A model generated the notes under the pieces. It did not search any database and was not told the origin of the DNA. It saw only the letters and a program-made list of their open reading frames with translations. Shown one piece after another: positions 15,301 to 26,441 of a stretch of 64,000 bases of DNA. Numbering within the stretch: the stretch's first letter is position 1; every line of letters begins with the position of its first letter. The DNA is from Odontesthes bonariensis (Eukaryota > Chordata > Actinopteri > Atheriniformes > Atherinopsidae): positions 27,380,536 to 27,444,535 of the forward strand of contig NC_134524.1 in the NCBI RefSeq assembly GCF_027942865.1, given 5' to 3'. The translations under genes and the position numbers were made by a program.

Positions 15301-18300
15301 AATACATGATGTTACTGTCTATATATGCAGTCAGTCAGTGGGCTTTGATGTGGCAAAAAAATAGCAAGGGAAGGGAGGACTATGGTGCAAAAAGGGTGTG
15401 TGGATATATTCATTGATTTTTTTTTTCTTCTTTTTTTATTTTATTTATTGTTTCAATCAGCTGTTTTATAAAGAAATGATTCTATCAAAAATACAAAAGG
15501 TACATTTCGACCAGAAACTCCTAACTAAATTGGTCCGGGGCTTTATTCTAGGAACTAATTCATGACCACTGCGTCTTTTATCTGCGTCTTGGAGCATAAA
15601 TGCTGTAAAACAATCAGTGACAAATGTTTCATTGCTCTGACTTTGCCGCTTTCTTCTCACAATCGTAGTTCTGTCTCTTCATACATCCAAGAGCTCCCTC
15701 GACCACCGCAGGTCGAGCTCCGCACTGCATCTTCTCAACTTATCGAACTGCATGAATGTTGTTGTTTACAAACAGTAAGAACTACTCCTGTAGTACAATT
15801 TTGTCATGTTAAACCTGACATGACTGGCCCCTGGTTCCTGCGGTTGAAGGGGGTCCAGAAAAGAACCCCCTAAACAACCATGGTTCCTGGAAAAGGCTCT
15901 TGTGGTCTAAATCTATCTAAAATGATCACTTTCAGCTTAGCTGATGGAGGTTTCTACATAGTTTTAACCAAAACTGTAGTTCCGACTACAGAAAATTGTA
16001 CCGATAGAGAACACAATTACATTTTGGACAAAGATGTGCTTCCAAATACCCTGTCCTGTTTCATCACATCAAAGTAATGTCTGTAAAGAAATGGGTTTTA
16101 GGTGGAAAGGTCTGACTGGCATACACAACCTTAACTGAGAACCATCTCCTTTGGGATGAACTAGAGGCCAAATTGCACTTTCGGCACTTCCACCCATCCC
16201 ACAGAATGGGAGCAAACAGCTCCGGTCAGGTTCTAAAGTGGTTTGAAAAGCCCTCCAATAAGAGTGGAGATGCCCATATATATAAGGCTTCCCAGTCTAT
16301 CTTCCATCAACTTAAGAAGAGTTGCATAAATGGCAATTAGGCTAAATTCAATCTGCCGTCTACGAACATGGATACACTGGGTTAAGGTTGGTTTTGCCTC
16401 AAGGTTACAGCATTAAGTTGGCACTAGCAGCCTTTGACAAAACTATGCATCTGCACAGCATTGCTTTAATGACTACACTTCAAAGTCATTGATGATCATT
16501 GCTGCTAAGAGACGGCTCACTCATTATTTGTGGTCCGCAGCAATGTAGCCTGCAGGCAGTTACATTACGCGACAAGGGGACAGCGAGTGTTGCGGCGCTG
16601 TGGTTACCGATTTAGTTAGACGGCTGACCCTAATGCTGTTATCATAAAGGGAAGATGGATGGAGCGAGTCAAATCTCTGCCCTGTCCCTGTTGAGGAGAC
16701 GAAACTGGGAGAGTAAAGAAATGAAGTGACATCATCAGCGTCGGCCACATTCCTGTAGAGGGAGGGGGCGAGGAGGGGGAATAGGGGGGATGGGAGAAGG
16801 AGGGGGAGAATGTCCTAAAACTTTTGAGGTTATAGGACTAACCCCCACACCCCACACCCCTTCCCCAAACAGACACAAACACACTCTAACATTCACACTG
16901 TTCCACAATCAGCATTAGCATGTTTTCCAGATTATTTTACCGTGTGTGTGTGTCACAGAACATGGGCTCCTCTTCTTCATCATGTGCTCCCTGTTTTAAT
17001 TCATGTGCTTCTTCTCCTGTCCCCTCCCCCAACTCATGCACCCTCCCTGCCTTGCCCCCCTCCTCCTCCTCTCTCCTCTTTCTCTCTCCGCCGACCAGAG
17101 GAATGCAAGAACCACATCTGGAACTTATTAGAGAGCCAGAGAGAGGAAGGGGTAGATGGAAAGAGAAGAAGTAATGGTGGTGGTAAAAGAGCGGGGGGGG
17201 GGGGGGGGGGGGCAAATGAAAAAAAATAAGTCCATGAGGGGACAGAAAGGGAGAAAGAATGCACTTTAGTAAGCAGGAAAGGGGTCATTTTGTGAGAGAG
17301 TCAAAGGAGCGCAAAAGAACGTTTACAGCGACACCGATTAACGGTGATTAACCCTGGCGGGGGAGGCACGGGGATGAGCTCGGCTGGCACCTCTGATGTG
17401 GGCTCAATCAGCAGCAATTCCAGCGCAAATGTAGCCTTTGAACTGACCGCGACCATATTCTGTTTGAATGAGCAGCTTCACTGTCCCCACTGAGCAAGCA
17501 GTCAGGCCTGAGTAATGGTCCCTTTCTCTCTACCACTGGCCTCCCCACCACTCCTCCTCCTCTTTCGTCCCCGTCCCTCTCGCCTCTCTGCCATGGCTCG
17601 CTATTCTTTTCAACCACGGAAAAACCTCCTCGCACACGACAATACCTCCCTCCAACTCCACTCCAACTCACCACATCCAAAACAAAACAAAAAAGTCTAA
17701 TCACTCTCCTTTACCCACCTGCCCACAAGACTACCCCTTATTGTCCCCCTCCTCGCCATCCACTTCTCCAACAAACAACTTTTTTTTCTGTAACACCCCC
17801 TCTCCTCCTCCTCCACTCCATCACCCCTCATTGCAGAATGTGGCCATGCAGTTTATGAAAACACGGCCAATAGATTCAGTCAGATGTGATAAGTCCTCTG
17901 TTGCTCAGTGGGGAGAGGGGCTCTGCATAAAAAAAAACAAGTTTTTTTTTCCTTCCCCTTTTTCTTTTTTTAACTTGTATGCCCCCGGCATGTCAAACAC
18001 AATCAGATTACGGAGCCTTTAAATCCTGGCGTTTCACTTGTCAGACTTTCGCTTAGCTGTTGGGGATGCTCAAAGGAAATGTGTACACTCGAATTTGTCT
18101 TCGGTCACAAATTTGATATTGAAATCGCTGCCTAAATACCTGTGTTCTAGAATTCTAGAAGGTTTTCACTGGATAACCTGAAAGCATGCAGCCTCCTTCT
18201 CCTGCCAAGGGCCACTTCAAAAAGCATTACAGGACACTTGTGTCTGAAGGAATGCCCTTAAACAAACACATCAGCTCAGAGGAGCAATCAGCACATCACA

Positions 18301-21300
18301 CCCACCTGGACAGCCATGCCAAGAATTTCTCGACTGAATGGAGCGAAGAGGGAGTGACAACAGGCAAAAATGTACATTATATCATTACAGACTCCATGCC
18401 CATGTGAAGCTATACAACTGGTTCAGTGATTGCTTTCAGTGGCTGATATCAATTAGAGATGCTTTGCGGTAAATAGGCTTCATTCAAATCCAGCAAAAGC
18501 ATGACCTGAATTCGCGTGTCAACAGTAGGACGCTGCAGATCTGCATCACGCTCTCTGGGACTCAAATTAAAAACAGACTTCTGCCTCGCTACATATGTCA
18601 CTCCGGATCCACACTCTGAGCTGGAGAGGGTTCAGTATAGCACCGCAAAATGGTTCGTTAGCCTTTAAACCATGGCACAGAGCTTTCAAAAAACACTGTG
18701 CTGCTATTTATAGCTCTATAAGGGATTATCCACTTGGAGGAGCTTGACAAGTTTCACTTAGAGTAGGTGGCACTCTTTTTTTTTTATATTCATTCCCTGA
18801 GCTGAAACACGTTCTCACAGGTTCGGGTTTTAGTGGCTGTCATGGCCCATTCCGTCCCCATCCTTTTGTGACCAACTTTAGTGCTTGGATTTTTCCACAG
18901 CAGTGTGAGCTAATGAGGCAGTGGGATTGCTAACAACTCAGTTCTTCATTAATCTATTGTGAGGACATTAAACACACTACAAGCTGTGTGGAAAGGTTGG
19001 ATTCGGAAATCGGAAAGGATTCGTGTAGCAGCAGTAACTCGATGGAGTGGGGAAAAAAATGGGAATTCATTTAGAGGAAAATGCGAAAAAATGCATGATA
19101 TGAGCAGATTTAACAAAGTGTTTTAACCTGGACAACTTCTTTTTACAAGGCTTTCCTGAATTTTCATTTTTAATTGAGCTATTTCAGCCCACTTTGAGTC
19201 AGTGACATTGCACATATACTTGTGGATCAAACAACCCTAGAGGAAACCCTTCTTTCACTGGGTGTAAAAGCCCCCCGAATGTTTCTGACTCTTCCAACAT
19301 GTGGATATTTTCTTTGCAGAAATCTGTCTGAGGTCAGTGATTCACGGCTCGGCTGTGTGATTCAGAGCGGGAGTGCAGAGTACAGACAGCAGCAGCAGTT
19401 CATGGCCTGGATCTGCACAAAAGGACAGAAGCTGACAAATGGAACACCTGCACTGGCTCCTTTGTCCCGAGTCAGCATTTCAGACCAGGGTCTGGCTATA
19501 GGTTCAGCGCTGCGAGGCTTGCTCATTACTAAGTTAAAGGAGTGAGTTTGTGATAATTGATTATGCAGTAACATTTAACAGCTGCATTAATGGTGGCGTT
19601 TGCTTGCGACTCACCACCTGGGTGGTATGTAGATACATGGCTGGGATACTAAATCAATCACTCCTGTTGAGCTGCTAGTAGAGACACACTGTAGGTAATC
19701 ACGAGGCAGCAGCTCTGCCTATAGACTTTTAATAACTATAAACACTCTGACACATCAAAGCTTTAATTATCTGCTTTACTAATAACAATCCCATAATTAG
19801 CACTAGAACACAATTACATCTGTGCAAATTACAGACATTGAAATACCGTTGGAGTCATTTATTGAAGACATAAGTGTCTGGATGCTTGGATGAAAAAATG
19901 CTCCCTTTCTGAAAGTGAGGTGATAATAATAATTTCCGTCCTCTCTGCATTATGTCTACAACTCTTATGGTTTCACACCCCAGTGCACAAACTACAACAC
20001 AACATGTGTGACTTTACATGTGTTACATCATTTTAAATCTTACAGCAGACCCATTTCCAGCCCACTAATCTTGTCTTGGGGAAAGCCTGTGAGAGCAAAT
20101 ATCTTTGTGTTTGTGTGCGCAACGTGGAGTAATAACGGATTATACAGATGTAAGAGAGACAATAGAACTCACATGTAAATAGGCCGTGTCTGTGTGACTG
20201 GTTTAGCAGATAAACATGGTATGTGACAGTAAGAAGGGGCTCTTAAAGAGAACGAGAAGGATCTTCTGCAATGGTTGCCAGATTGTGTCTTATGTGATTC
20301 CTATGAAGCGCCTGAATTTGTGGATGACAGGCAATCCGCTCCTTAATGTTTATGGAGGCTACTGTGTGCTGGTGTGAATCTTCATCTACACTCACTGGGT
20401 GGATGCTGAGCTCTGTGAGCAGAGCAGAGCGATACAAAGCCTGGCAGACATGGTGACATCATCCCTTTCTATACCTTCCCTTCCCCGAACACGCCCCCTA
20501 CCTATGATGGAGTGGTCGGCGGGCCGGCCAACAGTCACCCATGCACGCGCCCGGTAAGCCGAGGTAGACAATAGGGGGGAAAAAGGGAGGTTTGCTGCTG
20601 CTACATGCAGATATACCTCAATCAAACAGGTAGCTTAGAGATATTAAAACCATCCTCTCCTCCTCTTACCACAGCCTCCTGTCTCCTAGCAACTCGGCTA
20701 CAGCTGTGATTATCATAAGCCAATAGCCTACCTGGCACCCCACAGGTACAGAGCGGGGAAGAGATGCACTGCTGCTGCATATACCTCTTTGTGCTGCCGA
20801 AATGCACAGAGTGACAAGAAGCTGTGGATGAGGTAGGACACCAGGAGAGGAAAAGGGTGTTGTGTGAGAATTAGGGGGTGAAACATGGGAAGATGAGGCT
20901 GCCTTTCACTGGAGGATCCTTCCAGGAGCTGGTAGCAGAGGTCTCACTGACTGACAGGCCATTCAGATGCCATAGCAGAGTGGAGGAGCTGCTGGCATGT
21001 AGAGCATCGGTGGTCAATCACTGGCATTCCCGTCACGTCCTCAGCGCCTCACCACAGCCCGGCTGAATAACGGCAATGGGGGACTTTGTCATATGCAAAA
21101 GGGTCATTTAGGCCGGTGGGCGCGTGAGCCCCAGTCCTCCTTAACTTGGACGCACGCACGCGCAATATAGACCCGCTTGTATTCGCACGCGAACAGCTGC
21201 GCGCGACTATCATCATCAAACTAAACCGTAACGATCCATTTCTACGCATTCGCACGCACGCGTACACTACACGCGCGCACGCATCCACGCGCCTCAAAGG

Positions 21301-21541
21301 TGATCCATCGCTGCGGGGCATATGGGAATGCTATGAAATCATGTTACATGTCTTTCTCGTTTTCTCTCCCAAGCACACAACACTCACTTCAGAGGCCAGC
21401 GGTTGGCTGTGAGGGCTTTTAAGCCTCCGCAGCTTCGCATGTCTTATTTAAACCGTATTAACTGCTCAAAAAAAAACGAGAAAATGCAGTCTTACCAGTT
21501 TGAAAACTGAACGCCAAACTCAGGAGCAGCAGCCTCTGCAT
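305..21541 (-). CDS. kirrel: KIRREL/NEPH-family Ig adhesion protein, 5' part (exons 1-4, partial)
   Basis: Four coding exons read on the minus strand: 21496-21541, 4845-4994, 555-704 and 305-462; the rest lies beyond the left edge. Exon 1 starts at an ATG followed by a leucine-rich signal peptide ([13 protein letters not shown]). Exon 2 gives the start of Ig1, with RFSQEPADQ, the first Ig cysteine and [16 protein letters not shown]. Exon 3 gives AWPRY, the YECQA second cysteine and [10 protein letters not shown]. Exon 4 opens Ig2 with [12 protein letters not shown] and an NLSC cysteine. Donors and acceptors are canonical and the phases (1,1,1,0) join without a stop. From family knowledge these are type I membrane proteins with five Ig domains that mediate cell adhesion, for example at the kidney slit diaphragm and in neurons. 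Ig1 resembles KIRREL1 more than KIRREL2 or KIRREL3 as I recall them, but teleosts have extra paralogues (for example a kirrel3-like gene), so the exact orthologue is open. Intron 1 is 16.5 kb. Confidence 0.9.
705..4844. other. kirrel intron (between exons 2 and 3), no gene seen
   Basis: No exon-like open frame was found here. The stretch from about 1700 to 2050 is strongly purine-rich on the plus strand (GA/GAA runs); the rest is AT-rich and unremarkable. Confidence 0.6.
7020..7040. repeat. CCAT-repeat junction of a fish dispersed repeat
   Basis: Four CCAT-type units followed by TTTTCTGC form the common fish motif that marks the end of a dispersed element. The body of the element is not recognisable around it. 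Confidence 0.3.
8064..8690 (+). mobile_element. L2-type LINE fragment (end of reverse-transcriptase ORF), decayed
   Basis: On the plus strand, broken frames give QLIQNAAARVL-like, [12 protein letters not shown] and [14 protein letters not shown] text, followed by a SYIKDL-like stretch, which is characteristic of the C-terminal end of fish L2-family reverse transcriptases. Stops and frame changes show it is dead. Its 3' UTR seems to continue at about 9720-9980 after an interruption. Confidence 0.6.
9254..9615. mobile_element. 362-bp palindromic MITE with about 42-bp terminal inverted repeats
   Basis: The left end reads CAGATAGCAAAAAGATTTGC and the right end is its reverse complement. The match continues for about 42 bases, through the CAACGGATCCGGA block, with only a few differences. 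The centre contains a second inverted pair around CTTCCCTTTGGGA. No coding capacity. I could not see a convincing target-site duplication. Confidence 0.6.
9720..9980 (+). mobile_element. L2-type LINE 3' UTR tail
   Basis: The block contains GCTCTGGAGCTGACTG, CCCCACTGTCTCCAAGTACTT and TGCCCTGAGATGACTTTTTG followed by a CTCTATAAA-like end, typical of fish L2 3' ends. It is probably the continuation of the L2 copy at 8064-8690, split by about 1 kb that includes the palindromic element at 9254-9615. Confidence 0.5.
17193..17212. repeat. G20 homopolymer
   Basis: An uninterrupted run of 20 G in kirrel intron 1, inside GA-rich DNA. Its length may be unreliable in the assembly. Confidence 0.9.
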
Positions 21542-21878
21542 GGTTCAGCCGACCAATAAGTCCGTTATTGGCTCAAACCTCCGTGAGGACAGCATCAAAA
21601 AGCGGGAGTTTGCTGACTTTAACAGTAATTACACAAAGAATCACAATCCTCCTGCGTCTGGCCGCCGACGTTTGTCCCCTGACTCGGGTTGGACTCACTA
21701 GCGTTTACAACATTTAAAAAAAAATTAAACCTCTCTCCTCTTCTTCGCTCTCCAGCGACAGTCCCTTTTCTATTCCACTCTGAGGTGGTAAGGTAGCGGC
21801 TATGAAACATTGAAGTTCCGGTCCAATATTTTAAAAATAAAGTTCGAGTGAACGCGGACGGTCTACACTGCCGGGGAT

Positions 21879-21904
21879 CCCCCCCCCCCCCCCCCCCCCC
21901 CCCC
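21879..21904. repeat. C26 homopolymer near the kirrel promoter
   Basis: A run of 26 C about 340 bases upstream of the kirrel start codon. On the minus strand this is a G run that could form a quadruplex. The length may be an assembly artefact. Confidence 0.9.
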
Positions 21905-22164
21905 TATCACATGTAACAGACGCGTATTATAAGAAATAAAGTTGCGTAGACCTACATTTGATTCTTTATTAACGATGAAAAAAAAAAACAAATTAAACAA
22001 AAGGCTTCAGGCTACCTCTCAATGAGGGGAATGATAGCCTGGTTGTCATAGGCTATGATCTTTCTGGCGTCACTCCAATTAATAGAAATAAACAAATAGA
22101 TTAGTGAAATAATCAAACACAACGAAACAATGAAATTAGTTCACCCAATATGACCACGCTCTAC

Positions 22165-22245
22165 TTCCGGTTTTGTCCTCGCTACTTCTGACTTGACGTC
22201 ATATTCTCATTAGCGGCGCATTCCTCTCTCCTCCCTCTGACGTCA
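22165..22245. promoter_or_regulatory. CRE/ETS cluster upstream of kirrel
   Basis: An ETS-type CTTCCGG sits at about 22164-22170. It is followed by two perfect CREB/ATF palindromes, TGACGTCA, at 22194-22201 and 22238-22245. The block is CpG-containing and lies about 0.65 kb upstream of the kirrel start codon. It may be a distal promoter element of kirrel (minus) or the core promoter of a plus-strand transcript whose body would enter the assembly gap. A donor-like CTCTG|GTAAAA occurs at about 22302-22311 on the plus strand. Binding is inferred from motifs only. Confidence 0.45.
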
Positions 22246-22474
22246 GCAGCAGCACAGCACTGCCCCTTTTTCCTTTCCCTCTGGGTCTTGCCTGGGCCAA
22301 CTCTGGTAAAATAAATAAATAAATAATGATTTTAAAAAAATTAACCGGTTTAGAGGCGCATAATCACGCTGACACATTTACTGTGGTGTGTGGACCATCA
22401 GTGTGACATAGGCAGTGAAATCATCTGAGATGTCTCAAATTTCCCCTAACCCTCTTCCATCTAATTTTATGATA

Positions 22475-22674
22475 NNNNNNNNNNNNNNNNNNNNNNNNNN
22501 NNNNNNNNNNNNNNNNNNNNNNNNNNNNNNNNNNNNNNNNNNNNNNNNNNNNNNNNNNNNNNNNNNNNNNNNNNNNNNNNNNNNNNNNNNNNNNNNNNNN
22601 NNNNNNNNNNNNNNNNNNNNNNNNNNNNNNNNNNNNNNNNNNNNNNNNNNNNNNNNNNNNNNNNNNNNNNNNNN
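22475..22674. other. assembly gap (200 N)
   Basis: Exactly 200 N, a conventional size for a gap of unknown length. Any plus-strand transcript starting at the CRE cluster would enter it. Confidence 0.99.
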
Positions 22675-24717
22675 TATTACAGCCTATAATCTAGATGGCT
22701 TGGTTTTTTTTTGTTGTTGACCTACAGTAAAAACCGCCCAAACTGGTGAAGTGAACTATGAAAAACATTGTTTTTAAATGTTCTTGAGCAAAAAGAAGAA
22801 AATAAAAGTTGTGTACGCATGTGTATTCACACCTTTGTTTTAAGATATTAAATATTGGTCCTGTGTATTCAGATGCCTTTACAAGTCATATAACTGGTTC
22901 ATTTAGGTCTGCAACCTTAGTGTCACATGCTCTTGATATATATATACACCTGTTGTTAAAGACACCAGAATTCGCAACACCATTAAGCAAGAAGCAAAAT
23001 GAAAACCAAGGACCTTTCCGTACGTCAGGGGCACAGTTTTGGAGAAGCACAGATTCAGGTTGGGCTGTAAAGAAATATCTTAATCTCTGAATATCCATCG
23101 GAGCACAGTTAAATCCATTTTCAGAAAACAGTGCAACAAACCTGCCAAAAGAGGGAAGAGCACCAAAACTCACGTTTCATGTGAGAAAGGCATTAATTGG
23201 CCTTATAAAACCTTTTTTGAAAGTTGAAATTAGGAATTCTAGTCATGAGACTTCAAATTAACTTTTAGCTCGCAAAGGAAAAGTGTGGTGGTGTAGAAAC
23301 CTGCCTTTTCACTGAAAGTGGTATTTTCAGAAAAGGAACTGCTGAGTTTCTGACGAAAAGACACAAGCCCTAAGATTGAGAAATCTTAAGCCAACTTTGT
23401 AACTTTTGACATGTCATGCTGTTGATCATGCAATGCTTAAACACTTGATCTTCCTTGGATTTATTTCCTTAAGACTGAAGTGTTGATGCCACCAGATATT
23501 TACTTTGAAAATTAATTATTTTAATTAAATTTTAATCATTGATTCTTAAATCTATGCTAAATATATAATTTCAGTAATGATCAAGTCTACCCAATTGGTG
23601 AACACCCTCTATCGTGGTGTGCCACTGAGTGATTTACAACTTTCTAGGCAAGTCACAGTATATAAACATATCAGCTGAAGCACGTACATTCTTCTTTTGC
23701 CATTAATACTCTTCTAAGTGTGTTGCCATAATTTGTCAGAGTTTGGACCAAATATTTCAGGAAGGAAACGGACAATTGTGAAAGAAAGAGTAAATAAGCA
23801 TACCATGAAAAACAATTTTTTTTCTGAAAAAAAAAAAGAATTACAAGTAACAATTGGAGGTCACCTTAAGGAAGCCTTTGTGATTTTATTTTTTTTTGTT
23901 TATTCTGCATGATACATTCTTAACACTCAACTTCATAAAATGTCAATAAAGTGGCCAAATACAGTCATGTGAAAAAAAGGAAAACATTTTCCAATGGTTC
24001 TTTCTCTGACAAAAAAAACCCTTCATGTTCCTGCCAAAGGCTGGATAAAAAAAAAAAAATGTTGCGTTTTATAAACGCGTAGCTGCAACAATTCATGAAA
24101 GTAACAAATATGGTACAAAAAGTTGTTTAATGAGCTTTGAGGGATTCGGTTTTCTACGTCTGCACTGGTGCAAATTCACTAACTGGATCAGTGCACCTTT
24201 TTGTAAAATATCACATGACTACGTTGCCTGGAACTGTTCCCTCAAGTAACAACCTCACATCTTATGTTTAAAATAAAACTTATAAAATACGACAATATAA
24301 AGTGATACATTAACCTTTCTCTGTGCAGACAATACATATCTATTGAAAAAAATGACCATGGGCACAACAAAGAACAGGGTTCTCAAGTCTCACAATGAGA
24401 ATACATGTAAACGCTAGAGTGCAATGTATTCAGCAGATCTGCAGACTTTAATTTAATTTGTTGCATTAACTGGAACATATAGAGGATGTGTACACGTTTT
24501 TTGCAGCAGAATCTGGCTGATTTTTGCTGGCAATCGTGTCAGAAGACGCTAAGGCTATTGACAAATTTAGGATTATATCAGAGAAGAGCAACAGTTTCAA
24601 ATTGCTTTGAAAGTGACTGTGGGTTGGCATGTAGTCTAACTGTGAGACTTTTCAAACTTTCAGACATGTTGAACTGTGTGACAACAGGAACAAAAAACAT
24701 ATGTGTACAAGTGCAGA

Positions 24718-24723
24718 TTTATT
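24718..24723 (-). terminator. candidate poly(A) signal, IL13RA/IL5RA-like receptor
   Basis: A minus-strand AATAAA lies about 1.7 kb downstream of the receptor stop codon (26442-26444). Further AATAAA copies at 23885-23890 and 23899-23904 are alternatives. Which one is used cannot be told from sequence. Confidence 0.25.
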
Positions 24724-26189
24724 GGGACTGCAGTGTGACTAATATAGCAAATATGAACAACTGATAAGCAGCAGCCTGTATCAACCACCTCTAAGCACAT
24801 CATCAAAACATTCTGGCAAAATTTAAATGACAACTTTGGTGGATTAAAAACTTTGAGCCAACCTTGAAATTTTCAGAACCCACAACGCATTTAAAGAGCA
24901 CACATTCCATGAACAGAGGCTGAATGTACAGAAGCTGAAGCTCCTTGACTCAGGCCCGTAGCTCACAAAACAAACAACAACAAAACAAAAAAAGAGCACT
25001 ATCTTCATAACTACATTTCTATGCAGTACTAACCGAGCTAATGAAACACCCTTCAGGTGACTTTGTATTTCCCAGAGCAGAAATACAGGAAATCAGCATA
25101 GAGCCAACATCTTTCTTATAATACAAATCAATATTTCCTGAAGTGATTGTGGTATTTCTTACTCCTCACATTCAGTATACTGGCTAACCTTTCAGTATTT
25201 GGTATAGAGCTGTGAGTAGAGACGGTCAAACAGTCGTCTGGGGGGGTAACCAGTAATTGTACAACACAAATGTGTCACTGGCTGAGCAATTTGGGGTGAG
25301 AACACAAATAAAATACACTTGCAACCCATCATCGGTTTACAAAGGAGGTTTGACATTTGATTTGTTCTTATAGGTTTATGGAGAGTATGTCACATTTTGA
25401 TGGGGATACCTTTGCAATCTCTCTAAAGGGTTGACGCTAAATAGTTTCTCTTTTAACAGTTAATGACTGTCTGATTGCAGTTCAGTCCGACTCAGCTTCT
25501 CCTGGCAAGAAAGCTTGTTTTTCTTTGTTCAACAGAGTGAGGAGTTCCCATGATCTGACTGAAGATAACAAACAGTCAGGAAACAACGGTTATGGATGTG
25601 TGGGTTCAGCCAATTACTACTTCACCACTTCAACACCACAAAGAGGGCCCCACTGTCGTGAGGTCTTTTTCTTTCGGCTGAGAAAATGCCTAGCCATCAC
25701 ACACAGGCTTCTTTAGGGAAGCATAAAAGTAATATATGCATTGAAACTTGAAAAATCAGTACCTTGGTGTTCAGACATCATCGTTTTGTGCTTTTTGTGA
25801 ATGGATTCCCCTGATTGCTTGTTTGACAGGGACACGGCTCCTCGATCAGCAGAGACAACGAAAGTGAGCCAAAGTTATACGCAGATTCTAAACAGTTAGC
25901 CTGACGTTAAAAAAGAAGATTAGAAAAACATAAAATCCAAGTTTCTAAAAAATTGCAAAGGCAGTGACATCTGTGGTACCTCAGCAAACGCTAAAACATT
26001 TTTATACTCTCGCGTGCAGCTGATGCAGCTTTGTCTTGGTTAGGCATCACCTTTCAGCGCATGTATGTCCATATCTGATGTAGCTCTGAAGCTGACGAGC
26101 AGCTACAGTTTCATGCATCCAAAAGGTCTCACAGAAGCAGTGCCTGACACACAGCAGTTACACTCCAATCTCCACAAAAGGTCGCACCC

Positions 26190-26345
26190 CCTGTTTGTAA
26201 ACACGGCAGGGTAATATAGATAAAATTAAATCGGCTAAGACAGATTTGCTGGGTTTCTCTCTTTTTCTCTTTATGAGGCCTGTTCTTATTGTGTAAAGTG
26301 CCCTGAGATTACCAACATTATAATTTGGCATATCTGTGCCACTCA
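26190..26345 (+). mobile_element. L2-type LINE 3' tail
   Basis: The sequence GCTGGGTTTCTCTC...GTGTAAAGTGCCCTGAGAT...ATAATTTGGC matches the usual end of fish L2 3' UTRs. It lies about 100 bases beyond the stop codon of the receptor gene, so it is probably part of that gene's 3' UTR in antisense. Confidence 0.45.
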
Positions 26346-26441
26346 TTGGTCTAAATGACCGTGTGTAAAAACTTTGTGAAGTTAGATTTCAGTACAACTG
26401 GTCTGTGCACAATACACAGGACTGCAGAAGAGGTTTTCTCT

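Larger units (their letters stand above)
4995..21495. other. kirrel intron 1 (16.5 kb), no gene seen
   Basis: The intron splits the signal-peptide exon from Ig1. It holds a long pyrimidine-rich tract on the plus strand (about 5750-6480), an L2 LINE fragment in two pieces, a palindromic element at 9254-9615, GA/TC-rich DNA at about 16740-17800 with a G20 run, and CACGCACG-like CpG-rich sequence near 21150-21290. Neural adhesion genes often keep enhancers in such introns, but none can be identified from sequence alone. Confidence 0.6.
21542..26441. other. intergenic region: kirrel promoter side, assembly gap, receptor 3' UTR
   Basis: From 21542 to about 22310 the DNA is CpG-containing with the CRE/ETS cluster and a C26 run; this is the promoter side of kirrel. 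A gap of Ns follows. From about 23.2 to 26.4 kb the sequence is AT-rich with no exon I can support; much of it is probably the minus-strand 3' UTR of the neighbouring receptor plus an L2 tail at 26190-26345. Confidence 0.55.

Noticed and set aside
22415-22720. Open frame of 101 codons
   Set aside because: Most of it is assembly-gap Ns.
22886-23173. Region with NPFSENSATNLPKEG-like text that might be an exon or retroelement
   Set aside because: I could not place it in any family, and splice-site support and frame continuity are lacking.
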